A stretch of 64,000 nt of DNA, from positions 496,001-560,000 of the forward strand of contig NZ_RKHQ01000001.1 in NCBI RefSeq assembly GCF_003751805.1, read 5' to 3'. Below the pieces are notes generated by a model. The model worked only from the letters and a program-made list of their open reading frames with translations, was not told the origin of the DNA and searched no databases. Numbering within the stretch: the stretch's first letter is position 1; each line of letters starts with the position of its first letter. The stretch is from Salana multivorans. Lineage in GTDB: Bacteria; Actinomycetota; Actinomycetes; Actinomycetales; Beutenbergiaceae. Below are positions 7,128 through 15,361 of the stretch, in pieces. A program made the translations under genes and the position numbers.

Positions 7128-9751
7128 GTATCCTCAACAAAGTCACGCTCGCCGGGATGCGTAAGAGCCCCGCACGCACGATCGTGACGATCGTTGGCAT
7201 AGTGCTCTCAACTGCAATGATCGCAGGCGTCGCGACGTTCGGTGCTTCTCTGCAGAACTATCTTGTCGAAAGCTCTCTTGCGAAGACCGGCAATTGGCAC
7301 GTGCAGTTCACGAACGTCGATGCGGCGGGTATCGATGCCCTGACCGCAGATCCCGAGGTTACTCACCTTTCAACTATTGACGAGGTCGGGTATGCGGCGC
7401 TCCCGGGGATCCGCAGCGAAGATAAGCCCTACGTGTTCATCGCCGGGCTCACTGAGGGCGCTGTAGACACCCTTCCGATCTCTGTGCTCTCAGGACGTCT
7501 CCCCGAACGAAGTGACGAGATCATCGTTCCTTCACACCTCGCAGCCAAAGGAGGCGTGCGGCTCCAGGTTGGCGACCAGGTGCCCCTTGCCGTTGGTGAA
7601 CGACACCTCGCAGACGTGACGCTCTCGCAGAACGACCCGTATTCTGCAGGCAAGGAGGGCGAGAACCCGGAGCAGTTCACGCCCACGATGCAGCGCATCT
7701 ACACGGTCGTCGGCACTATGGAACGGCCGGAGTTCGAGACGCAGACGGCCCCTGGTTACACGATATTAACGAAGGCAGATGCGGGAACGACGCCGACGCT
7801 CTCGACCGCCTTCGTGACGGTCGAGAGTCCCGCGAACGCAGGGTCCTGGGCCGAACAGTCAGGGATCGGATCGTCATACGTGCTGAACGAGGATGTTTTG
7901 CGCTTCCTCGGCGGGTCGGGCAGCGCCACCTTCAACCTGATCCTCTACACACTGGTGGGCATTGTCATCCTGATCATCATGATCGGGTCGGTGTTCCTCA
8001 TCTATAACTCGTTCAGCATTTCCACGAGCGAACGCACGAAACAGTTCGGCATCTTGTCGTCTGTGGGCGCCACCCCGCAGCAACTGCGCAACTCTGTGAT
8101 ATTCGAAGGATTGTGCCTCGCAGCGCTCGGCATCCCCATCGGGCTCATCATCGGTACCGGCGGTATCGCCGCCGTCCTCCCCGTCATCGAGAAGAACATG
8201 GGAACGCTCGCAGAGAACTCAGTGCCCCTCACGCTCTCCATCTCGATACCGGCTCTTATTGCAGCCGCGTTTGTCAGCCTGGTCACGATCCTCGTTTCGG
8301 CATATGTACCTGCGCGTAAGGCCGCGATCCGGCCAGTGATGGAAAGCTTGAGAGAAACCAACGAAGTACTCATCACGTCAGAGAAGGTGCGCACCTCGTC
8401 GTTCGCGGCTCGCCTCCTTGGTCTTGAAGGTGCGCTCGCGATGAAGAACTTCAAGAGAAATCGCCGCCGCTATCGGACCATCGTTCTCTCACTCGTACTC
8501 AGTGTTGTCCTATTCGCCGCCGGAACAGCCTTCGGTTCGACTTTGAAGCGTCTTGCGGATCTCATCACGATGGACTTCGATTATGACGTCTTGTTCGTGG
8601 CCGATAACCTCCCAGCGTTGGAAGCCGATCAAACCTTCGACACCCTCATGAGCGCCTTCGGGGTGACCGACGGCAGCTCTCAGACCGTACTCGACTACAC
8701 CGTCGAAGTAGGACCCGAAACCCTCTCCCCGGAATACCGTTCGGAACTCGGCGGCACGGAAATGGCGGAAACGGTCACGCTGCCGTTTCATTTCCAGTTC
8801 ATTGCAGACGATCAGTATGCAGCGTTCGCAGCGGAACAAGGCGTCGATACGGAACACCACACTGGGAGCCTCCCGGAAATGGTCGCGGTCGCGAAAGCCC
8901 AAATGCCGACCTCGGACACGGATGGGACCAACCAGAACACCTCGCTGGTCGACCTCTTCGGTGGCGCAGCCGAGCCACTCACCATCACACCAATTGCGCC
9001 AGACGGTGTACCGGTCGGTACACCTGCGGAGATCTCAGTTCGATTCGTCGACACGTACCCGGTCGACCCGCCGCCTGGGAAAGGGACTTTACCTGCCCCC
9101 ACGAACGTTGAAGGCGCAACTTCACCCTATGTGTTTATCGTGATCGCGCCCTCCTCGATGGAGGACGCCTTCACCGTTAGTGGAGTCGGGGAAACCGTTG
9201 CGATGGCCTTCCAATCCTCGACACCGTCCGAGACAACCAAGCAGATGGAAGCTCTCATCCAGTCGCTCGGAATTTCTTCCGACTACCAGCTACACAATGT
9301 CTACTCGATGGTCGAGCAATTTGAGAGCGTTACCTTCGTCGTTGAAGTATTCACCTATGGGTTCGTACTTCTGATAACGCTGATTGCGGTCGCGAACGTC
9401 TTCAACACCATTTCCACAAATATCAAGCTTCGGAAACGAGAGCTGGCCATGCTGAGATCCGTTGGCATGTCAGACGCACAACTCAACCGGATGATGGGCC
9501 TGGAAAGCGTGTTCTACGGGGCCCGTACTCTGGTCATCGGGATTCCGCTCACGATTCTTGTGACTTGGCTCATTCACTCAGGTCTTGCAACTGTCGAGAG
9601 CGTGGAGGGATTTGACTTCGTTTTCCCCTGGGCAAGTATCGCGATTAGCACCGCAGGCGTACTCCTTATCGTGTCGCTGACCATGGGTTTCTCGATTCGC
9701 AAACTCAAGAAAGAGAACATCATCAACGCTCTCCGCAGCGACAACCTATAG
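7124..9751 (+). CDS. FtsX-family ABC transporter permease (SalY/MacB-like)
   Basis: 875 residues. N-terminal helix after 'RKSPARTIVTIVGIVLS', a large extracytoplasmic region, a first FtsX-type three-helix block (~residues 280-400), a second extracytoplasmic domain (~460-720) and a second FtsX block at the C-terminus with 'KLRKRELAMLRSVGMS', a classic FtsX linker. Such permeases act in MacB-type extraction or sensing of lipoproteins, lantibiotics and bacitracin-like peptides. With the preceding regulator, kinase and ATPase it forms a four-gene module. Substrate cannot be read from sequence. Start is GTG within the ATPase end. Confidence 0.9.
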   Translation: MSILNKVTLAGMRKSPARTIVTIVGIVLSTAMIAGVATFGASLQNYLVESSLAKTGNWHVQFTNVDAAGIDALTADPEVTHLSTIDEVGYAALPGIRSEDKPYVFIAGLTEGAVDTLPISVLSGRLPERSDEIIVPSHLAAKGGVRLQVGDQVPLAVGERHLADVTLSQNDPYSAGKEGENPEQFTPTMQRIYTVVGTMERPEFETQTAPGYTILTKADAGTTPTLSTAFVTVESPANAGSWAEQSGIGSSYVLNEDVLRFLGGSGSATFNLILYTLVGIVILIIMIGSVFLIYNSFSISTSERTKQFGILSSVGATPQQLRNSVIFEGLCLAALGIPIGLIIGTGGIAAVLPVIEKNMGTLAENSVPLTLSISIPALIAAAFVSLVTILVSAYVPARKAAIRPVMESLRETNEVLITSEKVRTSSFAARLLGLEGALAMKNFKRNRRRYRTIVLSLVLSVVLFAAGTAFGSTLKRLADLITMDFDYDVLFVADNLPALEADQTFDTLMSAFGVTDGSSQTVLDYTVEVGPETLSPEYRSELGGTEMAETVTLPFHFQFIADDQYAAFAAEQGVDTEHHTGSLPEMVAVAKAQMPTSDTDGTNQNTSLVDLFGGAAEPLTITPIAPDGVPVGTPAEISVRFVDTYPVDPPPGKGTLPAPTNVEGATSPYVFIVIAPSSMEDAFTVSGVGETVAMAFQSSTPSETTKQMEALIQSLGISSDYQLHNVYSMVEQFESVTFVVEVFTYGFVLLITLIAVANVFNTISTNIKLRKRELAMLRSVGMSDAQLNRMMGLESVFYGARTLVIGIPLTILVTWLIHSGLATVESVEGFDFVFPWASIAISTAGVLLIVSLTMGFSIRKLKKENIINALRSDNL

Positions 9752-9758
9752 CACCATC

Positions 9759-9794
9759 TGGGCGGGGCGAATCCAACGCAACAGGCCCCGCCCA
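9759..9794 (+). terminator. stem-loop terminator after the ABC transporter operon
   Basis: 10-bp perfect GC-rich stem (9759-9768 with 9785-9794) and 16-base loop, eight bases after the permease stop. No long T run follows. Confidence 0.7.
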
Positions 9795-10174
9795 ATGGTC
9801 TATTGAAGTCGAGGCCCTGCATACGAGGGATTTCATCGCTGGCTGCTCCGTGAACGTGTAGTTGCAGCATGCGCGAATTCGGGTTCGCGAGTCCCTCAAA
9901 TCAGATGGTGCGGATTCGAGCAATGCGAGAACCCGAATCAAGGGGCCGGCAACACACGAACTTCGAGTGGGTTCTTGCTTCTTATGAAGACGCAAGCAAT
10001 CGATAACCCGTTGTGAGAACTCGACGCCCTGGATATCCCCTCGGCAAAGCTTCAATCTCCATTCCAAGTGAATCTCAAGACTTGAGGCCCACGACATACA
10101 CGGCTCAGGAACAGCTAGGCCATTTCCGGCTTGCATCGTGACCAGAAGTAGCGGGGAGATCACCCACTTTTGGT
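9795..10174. other. 380-base intergenic stretch without a supported gene
   Basis: Open frames here do not look like proteins. A 10-bp inverted repeat (ATTCGGGTTC at 9877-9886 and its complement at 9929-9938) separated by 42 bases is visible. The region should contain the promoter of the following gene. Nothing else is recognised. Confidence 0.4.
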
Positions 10175-10217
10175 CGTCCACGGCGCACCTCCCTTCTAGG
10201 AGGCGTCACCGTGGACG
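10175..10217 (+). promoter_or_regulatory. hairpin sequestering Shine-Dalgarno and GTG start of the 10,211 gene
   Basis: Two nested perfect stems: outer 9 bp (10175-10183 with 10209-10217) and inner CCTCC/GGAGG (10188-10192 with 10199-10203). The inner stem contains the AGGAGG ribosome-binding site and the outer stem contains the GTG start, so folded RNA would block translation. The relaxase gene of the same element has a similar arrangement. Confidence 0.65.
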
Positions 10218-11083
10218 AACACACCTCACCCGCCAGCAACCATGCTGCGGGGCAGGCTGGCTCGACCAGCGGCAGTTTCGAGAGCCCGGAAGGGCTACGC
10301 GCCCTGCTGATCCGATTACATGAGTCCGGGACTGGGGCATGGCGGAATGATCGTGAAGCGGCTGAGCTGATGCGGTTCACAGCGGCGAGATACAAGCAGT
10401 TGGCGCGCAAATACGGACTCGATGCCTGGGCGGTCGCTTCGGCGGCATTCGAGGTGATGCTTGCACCATCAACACGGAACGCGGGAAACCCATGGGCGGT
10501 CGTCACTCACGCGGTGCGGATCACGTGTCTCGCCGAGACTCGGGCCGCGGGGATGCTGACCTCGATCAGCAAGGTGCGCCACACATCCAGGATCGCGGGC
10601 TTCCACGACGCGATCCGGTTCGCCGAGCGAGAGCACCTGACCGACTACCACCCAGCCTTCGCCGTCGATCCCGCGACCGACGAAGACGACGACTCCGAAA
10701 ACGGTGACCGCGCCAAGGTCACCACGGCACTCTCGGACACCGTGGGATTGTTCCTCTCTGCGGGCTGGGATGTCGCGCTCGTCGTGGCGTGTGTTGAGCA
10801 TGCCACGTACCGGCTGGCTGATCTGCCATCGCGTGCTCGCGCGGTCGAGGTGTTGCGCCGTGACCGCGCCACCCCTGAACTGCTGGGCATCCCACCAAGA
10901 TCATGGACGGCACTGTTGCGGATCGTCCTTGGGAACCCTGATCGGAAGCACGCGGGCACCCCGACCGGCGAAGGCGTTCTGTTGCGGCTCCTCGACGGGG
11001 AACCTCTCGACTCGCTGCGCTGCGACACCGGCTTGCTGGCGGCGATCTGGGCCGCCAACCCGAACAAGTCGGATTCTCCCTGA
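10211..11083 (+). CDS. element-associated protein of unknown function
   Basis: 290 residues, soluble, no transmembrane segment. GTG start fixed by AGGAGG at 7-base spacing. A serine/alanine-rich N-terminus (1-40) precedes a helical domain (about 45-220) with an acidic stretch near residue 155, and a C-terminal helical segment. No catalytic motif is recognised. Its place between an element's cargo operon and its recombinase suggests a role in element maintenance, regulation or excision, but that is inference. A paired small gene follows 39 bases later. Confidence 0.7.
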   Translation: MDEHTSPASNHAAGQAGSTSGSFESPEGLRALLIRLHESGTGAWRNDREAAELMRFTAARYKQLARKYGLDAWAVASAAFEVMLAPSTRNAGNPWAVVTHAVRITCLAETRAAGMLTSISKVRHTSRIAGFHDAIRFAEREHLTDYHPAFAVDPATDEDDDSENGDRAKVTTALSDTVGLFLSAGWDVALVVACVEHATYRLADLPSRARAVEVLRRDRATPELLGIPPRSWTALLRIVLGNPDRKHAGTPTGEGVLLRLLDGEPLDSLRCDTGLLAAIWAANPNKSDSP

Positions 11084-11122
11084 GTCGCGACGGAGCGCGG
11101 GCGAGGCGTCGTACCTGTCAGT

Positions 11123-11356
11123 ATGAGCACCTCAACCACCACCGCTGCCATCTCCACCACCGCGACAGGCGCTACCGTCGCACCTTCTGTGGGTTCAACG
11201 CTCGGCGCGCGTCTGGCTGCGGCCTCGCGACGCGCGCAAGGCCTCGATCCTGAGGTACGCGACCTTTCGGTACTCGTCGCACTGCACGGGCTCTGTGCGG
11301 CCCCCAGGCCAAAGGGTCTTCCTGTGATCGAGGAGCGTGACGGCCCCGCCCCCTGA
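11123..11356 (+). CDS. small hypothetical protein
   Basis: 77 residues. Thr/Ser/Ala-rich N-terminus (about residues 1-35), then a short conserved-looking segment 'LDPEVRDLSVLVALHGLCAA'. No domain recognised. It follows the 290-residue unknown gene on the same strand, and converges on the recombinase gene. The ribosome-binding site is weak, so the start is uncertain. It could be a directionality or regulatory factor for the recombinase, but nothing in the sequence proves it. Confidence 0.5.
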   Translation: MSTSTTTAAISTTATGATVAPSVGSTLGARLAAASRRAQGLDPEVRDLSVLVALHGLCAAPRPKGLPVIEERDGPAP

Positions 11357-11406
11357 ACCGTCACGCCGGTCAAGCGTCGGGGCCATCCATGTTCTCCGTG
11401 CGCGGG

Positions 11407-12981
11407 TTATGCGCGCCAGACGAACTCGACCCGTCGTGCGAGCACTGCGGCGCGGTGAGCGTCGCGGCGATCATGGAACGCTTCGGTGCTCTCGTTGCGG
11501 CGCTTGGGCACAGCGGTCATCATGTCCGCCGGGTGCGCGTGCACGAGCACCGCTTGCAGGATCAGGCTCGTCGCCTGGTACTGCCACATGGGAGTGCGCC
11601 CCTCCCATTCCGCCGCAACCGTCGTAATGTCGATGCTCGGCCCGGCATGTTGCTCGGGCATCGTCGCCGCGTACTGGCGGCGCGTGGCGTCGATCCGTTC
11701 CGCGATTCTCGCGCGCTGTCGTACCCACATGGCCTTGTCGATTAGCCCGTCGTAGTAGTCGTCATCAAGCTGTGCCAAGCGTTCCCGATCCGCGTCGAGC
11801 GTCGCCGTCAGCCCAACCCGCGCAGCTAGACAGTTGTCGGAAGTTCGCCGGTTCTGAGGTTTGAGGGTGATCTGCTCGAACGTTGCGAGCACTGCTTCTT
11901 CCACGAGCCTCTCGATTTCAGCGGAGCGAATCGAACGAGTACACCCGCCCGGCGTCGGCTGTAAGCACTGATACACGCCGCCCCGATGAATCATCGACGT
12001 TCCACACAAAGAACAGCGGATCAGCCCCGAGAACGGATACATCCGCACAGCGGCACCGCTGCCCGGTTCATGGAAGTTCCGCGCCTTCTTCCGCGCGTCG
12101 AGCACATCGGAGACCTGCTGCCAGGTGTCCTCGTCCACCAGGCCAGGCCACGCCGCCTGCACCTGCATCCTCGACGTTCTCGCTCGGCTCCCGTCAGGGA
12201 GTACGGGCCGGTACTCGCGCACTCCTTTGTTGGAAGGGTTGCGCAGCACCATTTTGAGCGTCCGATCCGACCACATGCAGCCGTGAGTGGTGAGAATGCC
12301 GCGCTCGTTCCAGTCCTTCCGAATCCGATACAACGACTCACCGGCGAGCACCCGCTGGTACATCTCGACTACCAGCGGCCCCGTCACCGGATCAATCACG
12401 AGCGCGCCTGCCTCTGCCCGGTATCCGAACGGCACCCGGCCACCGTGCCACGCACCATCGATTGCCTGCTGCTTCGCCGCCCGAGCCACACGCCTGGCGG
12501 TGTCAGCGGATGACTTGTTCGCCATCGCGACCAGCACCCTGGCCATCGCCACATCAGAGTCCGTATCCAAACGGAGCGAGCCGGTCACGGAGCGGGCGGT
12601 GAACCCGCCGAGCACCTTCGCGTCGATGAGGTCTTCCAAGTCGCGCGGGTCGCGCACCGCTCGATCCAGGTCGTAGGCGATCATCACCTGCGCATCACCA
12701 GAGTCGAGGTGCGTCAGCATGGCGCGAAACTGCGGGCGGATCACTCGCCGCACCCGCTCGCCAGACGGCAACGTGATCGTGCGCTGCTTGAACGCCGACG
12801 TGTCATTCTCCCGGAACACCGCCGCGACTTCCCAGCCGTGGGCAGCGGCGTAGGCGCGACAGTCGGCCTCCTGCCGATCCACTCCGCGTTCGGTGCCCTC
12901 GGGGTCGTCACTGATCCTGACGTACACCACCGCCCGCAACGGCTCGACGCTCTGCTGTTCGTGGCCCATGCTTTGGCCCAC
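11407..12981 (-). CDS. large serine recombinase (integrase)
   Basis: 524 residues. N-terminal resolvase domain with catalytic S24 in VYVRISDD, followed by the 'YDLDRAVRDPRDLEDLID' helix and a 'GRVPFGYR' recombinase-domain entry (~181-188). A zinc ribbon follows with C323, C326, C339 and C347, then a coiled coil. This order is diagnostic for large serine integrases/transposases that join attP and attB without host factors. GTG at 12981 gives the full frame; ATG at 12969 is an alternative, with AGGAAGG upstream of both. It lies at the element edge beside a truncated traA gene, as expected for an integrase next to its attachment site. Confidence 0.93.
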   Translation of the reverse strand: MGQSMGHEQQSVEPLRAVVYVRISDDPEGTERGVDRQEADCRAYAAAHGWEVAAVFRENDTSAFKQRTITLPSGERVRRVIRPQFRAMLTHLDSGDAQVMIAYDLDRAVRDPRDLEDLIDAKVLGGFTARSVTGSLRLDTDSDVAMARVLVAMANKSSADTARRVARAAKQQAIDGAWHGGRVPFGYRAEAGALVIDPVTGPLVVEMYQRVLAGESLYRIRKDWNERGILTTHGCMWSDRTLKMVLRNPSNKGVREYRPVLPDGSRARTSRMQVQAAWPGLVDEDTWQQVSDVLDARKKARNFHEPGSGAAVRMYPFSGLIRCSLCGTSMIHRGGVYQCLQPTPGGCTRSIRSAEIERLVEEAVLATFEQITLKPQNRRTSDNCLAARVGLTATLDADRERLAQLDDDYYDGLIDKAMWVRQRARIAERIDATRRQYAATMPEQHAGPSIDITTVAAEWEGRTPMWQYQATSLILQAVLVHAHPADMMTAVPKRRNESTEAFHDRRDAHRAAVLARRVEFVWRA

Positions 12982-13019
12982 CTTCCTACTCTTGTGAGAG
13001 GTAGGTGTGTTTACAGAAC
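12982..13019. other. probable element-chromosome junction (att site)
   Basis: Between the recombinase start and the first residues of a broken TraA-like helicase frame. The helicase frame is closed by a TAG at 13002 and resumes with recognisable sequence (LGYAVTSYRAQG) from about 13020. The recombination core must lie in or next to this stretch; the exact crossover dinucleotide cannot be fixed without the other end of the element. Confidence 0.6.
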
Positions 13020-14015
13020 CTCGGCTACGCCGTCACCTCCTACCGGGCGCAGGGGATCACGACCGACACCGCGCACGTGCTGGTTGACGCTGCCATGACA
13101 CGGGAGAACCTGTACGTCGCCCTCACCCGCGGCCGCGAATCCAACATGGCCTATGTCGCGGTCGACAAGTTCGACGCCGCACACGAGGGGCCGCATCCTG
13201 GCGACCACACCGAAGCGACCGGCCGCAGCGTCCTATTCGGAGTCCTCCAACACGTCGGCGCCGAGCTGTCCGCACACGAGACCATCACCGCCGAGCAAGA
13301 CACCTGGGGATCGATCGCCCAGCTCGCCGCCGAGTACGAGACCATCGCCGCAGCCGCCCAACACGACCGCTGGGTCGCCCTCGTCCGGGCATGCGGGCTC
13401 AGCGACGACGCGATCGCCTCCGACGCCTTCGGGGCGCTCGCCGTCGAACTCCGACGCGCCGAGGCCAACCACCACGACATCGAGACCCTGTTGCCACGAC
13501 TGGTCCGAGCGCGCTGGTTCGTCGACGCCGACGACATCGCCACCGTCCTCCACCACCGCGTCGCCACAGCCACCGCCCGCCCCGCCGGCTCCGGCCGCGC
13601 CCGCAAGGCCCCGCGTCTCATCGTCGGGCTCATCCCCGAAGCCGCCGGCACCATGACCGCCGACATGCGCAGGGCGCTCACCGAACGACGCGGCCTCATC
13701 GAAGCCCGCGCCGACGCGATTCTCGATCAAGCCTTCAACGACAGCGAGAGCTGGACGACCGCTCTGGGCACGCCGCCCAAGGATGAGCGCGCCGCCGCGA
13801 CCTGGCGGCACCACGCCCGAACCGTGGCCGCCTACCGCGACCACTACAACATCACAGCGACCACCGCTCTCGGCGCCCCGGCTGAGAGCACCGCGCAGAA
13901 GATCGACGCCGCGCACGCCAGGACCGCGCTCGACAGGGCACGCAAGTCGTCCCACGACCGCGAGATACCGCCGGATCGCCCCGCAGGACGAGAGACGGTG
14001 GGCCGCGTGCTCTGA
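13005..14015 (+). pseudogene. 3' remnant of a TraA/MobF-type relaxase-helicase gene
   Basis: About 336 residues of the C-terminal end only. It opens with the last SF1 helicase motifs (GYAVTSYRAQG, then VALTRGRESN at about residue 35) and continues with the helical tail typical of actinobacterial TraA proteins. Walker A and B and the relaxase domain are absent. A stop codon sits just upstream. The break coincides with the recombinase edge, so the gene was most likely split by insertion of the neighbouring element; its 5' half should lie at the other end of that element. The apparent GTG start at 13005 is unlikely to be meaningful. Confidence 0.85.
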
Positions 14016-14191
14016 ACAGACCACCAGCATGGCCAGCGCCCGCACAGGCCACTACGTCAGAGACGTCGTAGAGTCGGCCGAGTCGATCGTAGCCACTAGT
14101 GTCCTGTACGACTTACCCAAGCAGTCGTCCGCCTCGAGCACCCGTCCAATAGGGTAGACCACGACACGCCCGTACGAGCAGGAGCACCCCT

Positions 14192-15361
14192 TTGGCCCGC
14201 GCAATCCACCCGTTCCCGGCACGCATGGCGCCCGAAGTGGCGCTCGCGGTCGTTGGGGGGTCGGCGCGCCCGATGCGGGTCCTGGATCCGATGTGTGGGT
14301 CTGGAACCGTGCTCAGCCTCGGTGTCCACCACGGGCACCAGGTCACAGGCTATGACCTTGACCCACTCGCCGTCCTTATGGCTCGCGTTGCTACTCAACC
14401 GGTCGACACCGATGCATTGGGCGGCCTTGCCAACGAGTGTCTGACGACGGCACGGCGCGCCCGCTCCACGGATGTTCGATGGTCCGACGACGAAACCCGG
14501 GAGTTCGCGCGCTACTGGTTTGGGGACTCACAGCGGACTCAGCTTGTTCGCTTGTCGCGCGCGGTGAACGATCTCGATGCCAGCCCGGAGCGTGACGCGC
14601 TCCAGGTCGGGCTCAGTAGGTTGGTCGTTACCAAGTCGCCCCGAGCGTCGTTGGCTGCGGACACCGCGCACAGCCGGCCGCATCGGGTCCTCGATGAGTC
14701 CGAGTACGACGTCTATGAAGGCTTCCGAGCTTCGGTTGCGGCAATGACATCAACGCTGGATGCCCGGGAGCTTGTGGGCAGGGCCAGCATCAGGCGCGGC
14801 GATGCTCGCGACAGGACACTCTTCGCCTCGACCAGTTTCGACTTGGTCGTGACGTCCCCTCCGTACCTCAACGCTATTGACTACCTGCGCGGCCACCGAA
14901 TGGCGCTGATCTGGCTTGGTCACACGTTGTCGGAGCTCCGGAGTATTCGAGGCACGTCCATCGGAGCGGAGGCGGCGCGCCAGGGGGACCCGACTGAGGA
15001 ACATGCCGACCTCGTTTCCAGGGTATTCAAGGACGCCCCGAAACATGACGAGCGCGTCCAGCGGCTTGTCCTCAGATATGCGCATGACATGCTTGAGCTG
15101 GCAGGGAACATCGGCCATTGTCTCGTTGTAGGCGGTCAGGTCGTTGTTGTCGTGGCCGACTCGGTGCTGAAGGGGAAACGCATCCCGACCGGCGAAATCG
15201 TCAGGACTGCACTTGCCGATAAGGGCCTGAAGGTCGAGTCGGTCCAGACTCGGGAGATTCCCGCGACGCTTCGCTATCTGCCAGTCTCTGGCGCGGGTGA
15301 CCAACTCTCGAAGCGGATGAAGAGTGAATATGTCATCACCGCGACGAAGGCCGCACTGTGA
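14192..15361 (+). CDS. DNA methyltransferase (TRM11/N4-N6 amino-methylase fold)
   Basis: 389 residues. SAM-binding motif DPMCGSGT at 32-39 and catalytic TSPPY at 221-225, i.e. an amino-methyltransferase of N6-adenine or N4-cytosine. The N-terminal 'IHPFPARMAP' resembles the 'HxxPARM' entry of solitary DNA methylases. No target-recognition domain is obvious beyond the central insert. TTG start supported by AGGAG about 7 bases upstream. Its stop overlaps the GTG of the ATPase gene, so the three genes 14,192-18,848 form a coupled operon. It may mark self DNA for the two downstream proteins. Base composition is lower in GC than the chromosome. Confidence 0.88.
   Translation: MARAIHPFPARMAPEVALAVVGGSARPMRVLDPMCGSGTVLSLGVHHGHQVTGYDLDPLAVLMARVATQPVDTDALGGLANECLTTARRARSTDVRWSDDETREFARYWFGDSQRTQLVRLSRAVNDLDASPERDALQVGLSRLVVTKSPRASLAADTAHSRPHRVLDESEYDVYEGFRASVAAMTSTLDARELVGRASIRRGDARDRTLFASTSFDLVVTSPPYLNAIDYLRGHRMALIWLGHTLSELRSIRGTSIGAEAARQGDPTEEHADLVSRVFKDAPKHDERVQRLVLRYAHDMLELAGNIGHCLVVGGQVVVVVADSVLKGKRIPTGEIVRTALADKGLKVESVQTREIPATLRYLPVSGAGDQLSKRMKSEYVITATKAAL

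Noticed and set aside
9723-10181. 152-residue frame on the minus strand in the gap after the ABC permease
   Set aside because: It overlaps the permease end and a terminator stem, shows no domain-like pattern and lacks a good ribosome-binding site.
14016-14191. imperfect palindrome ACGTC-AGA-GACGT at about 14,055 as operator of the methylase operon
   Set aside because: Short, could be chance in this composition, and no regulator gene is adjacent; not strong enough to annotate.
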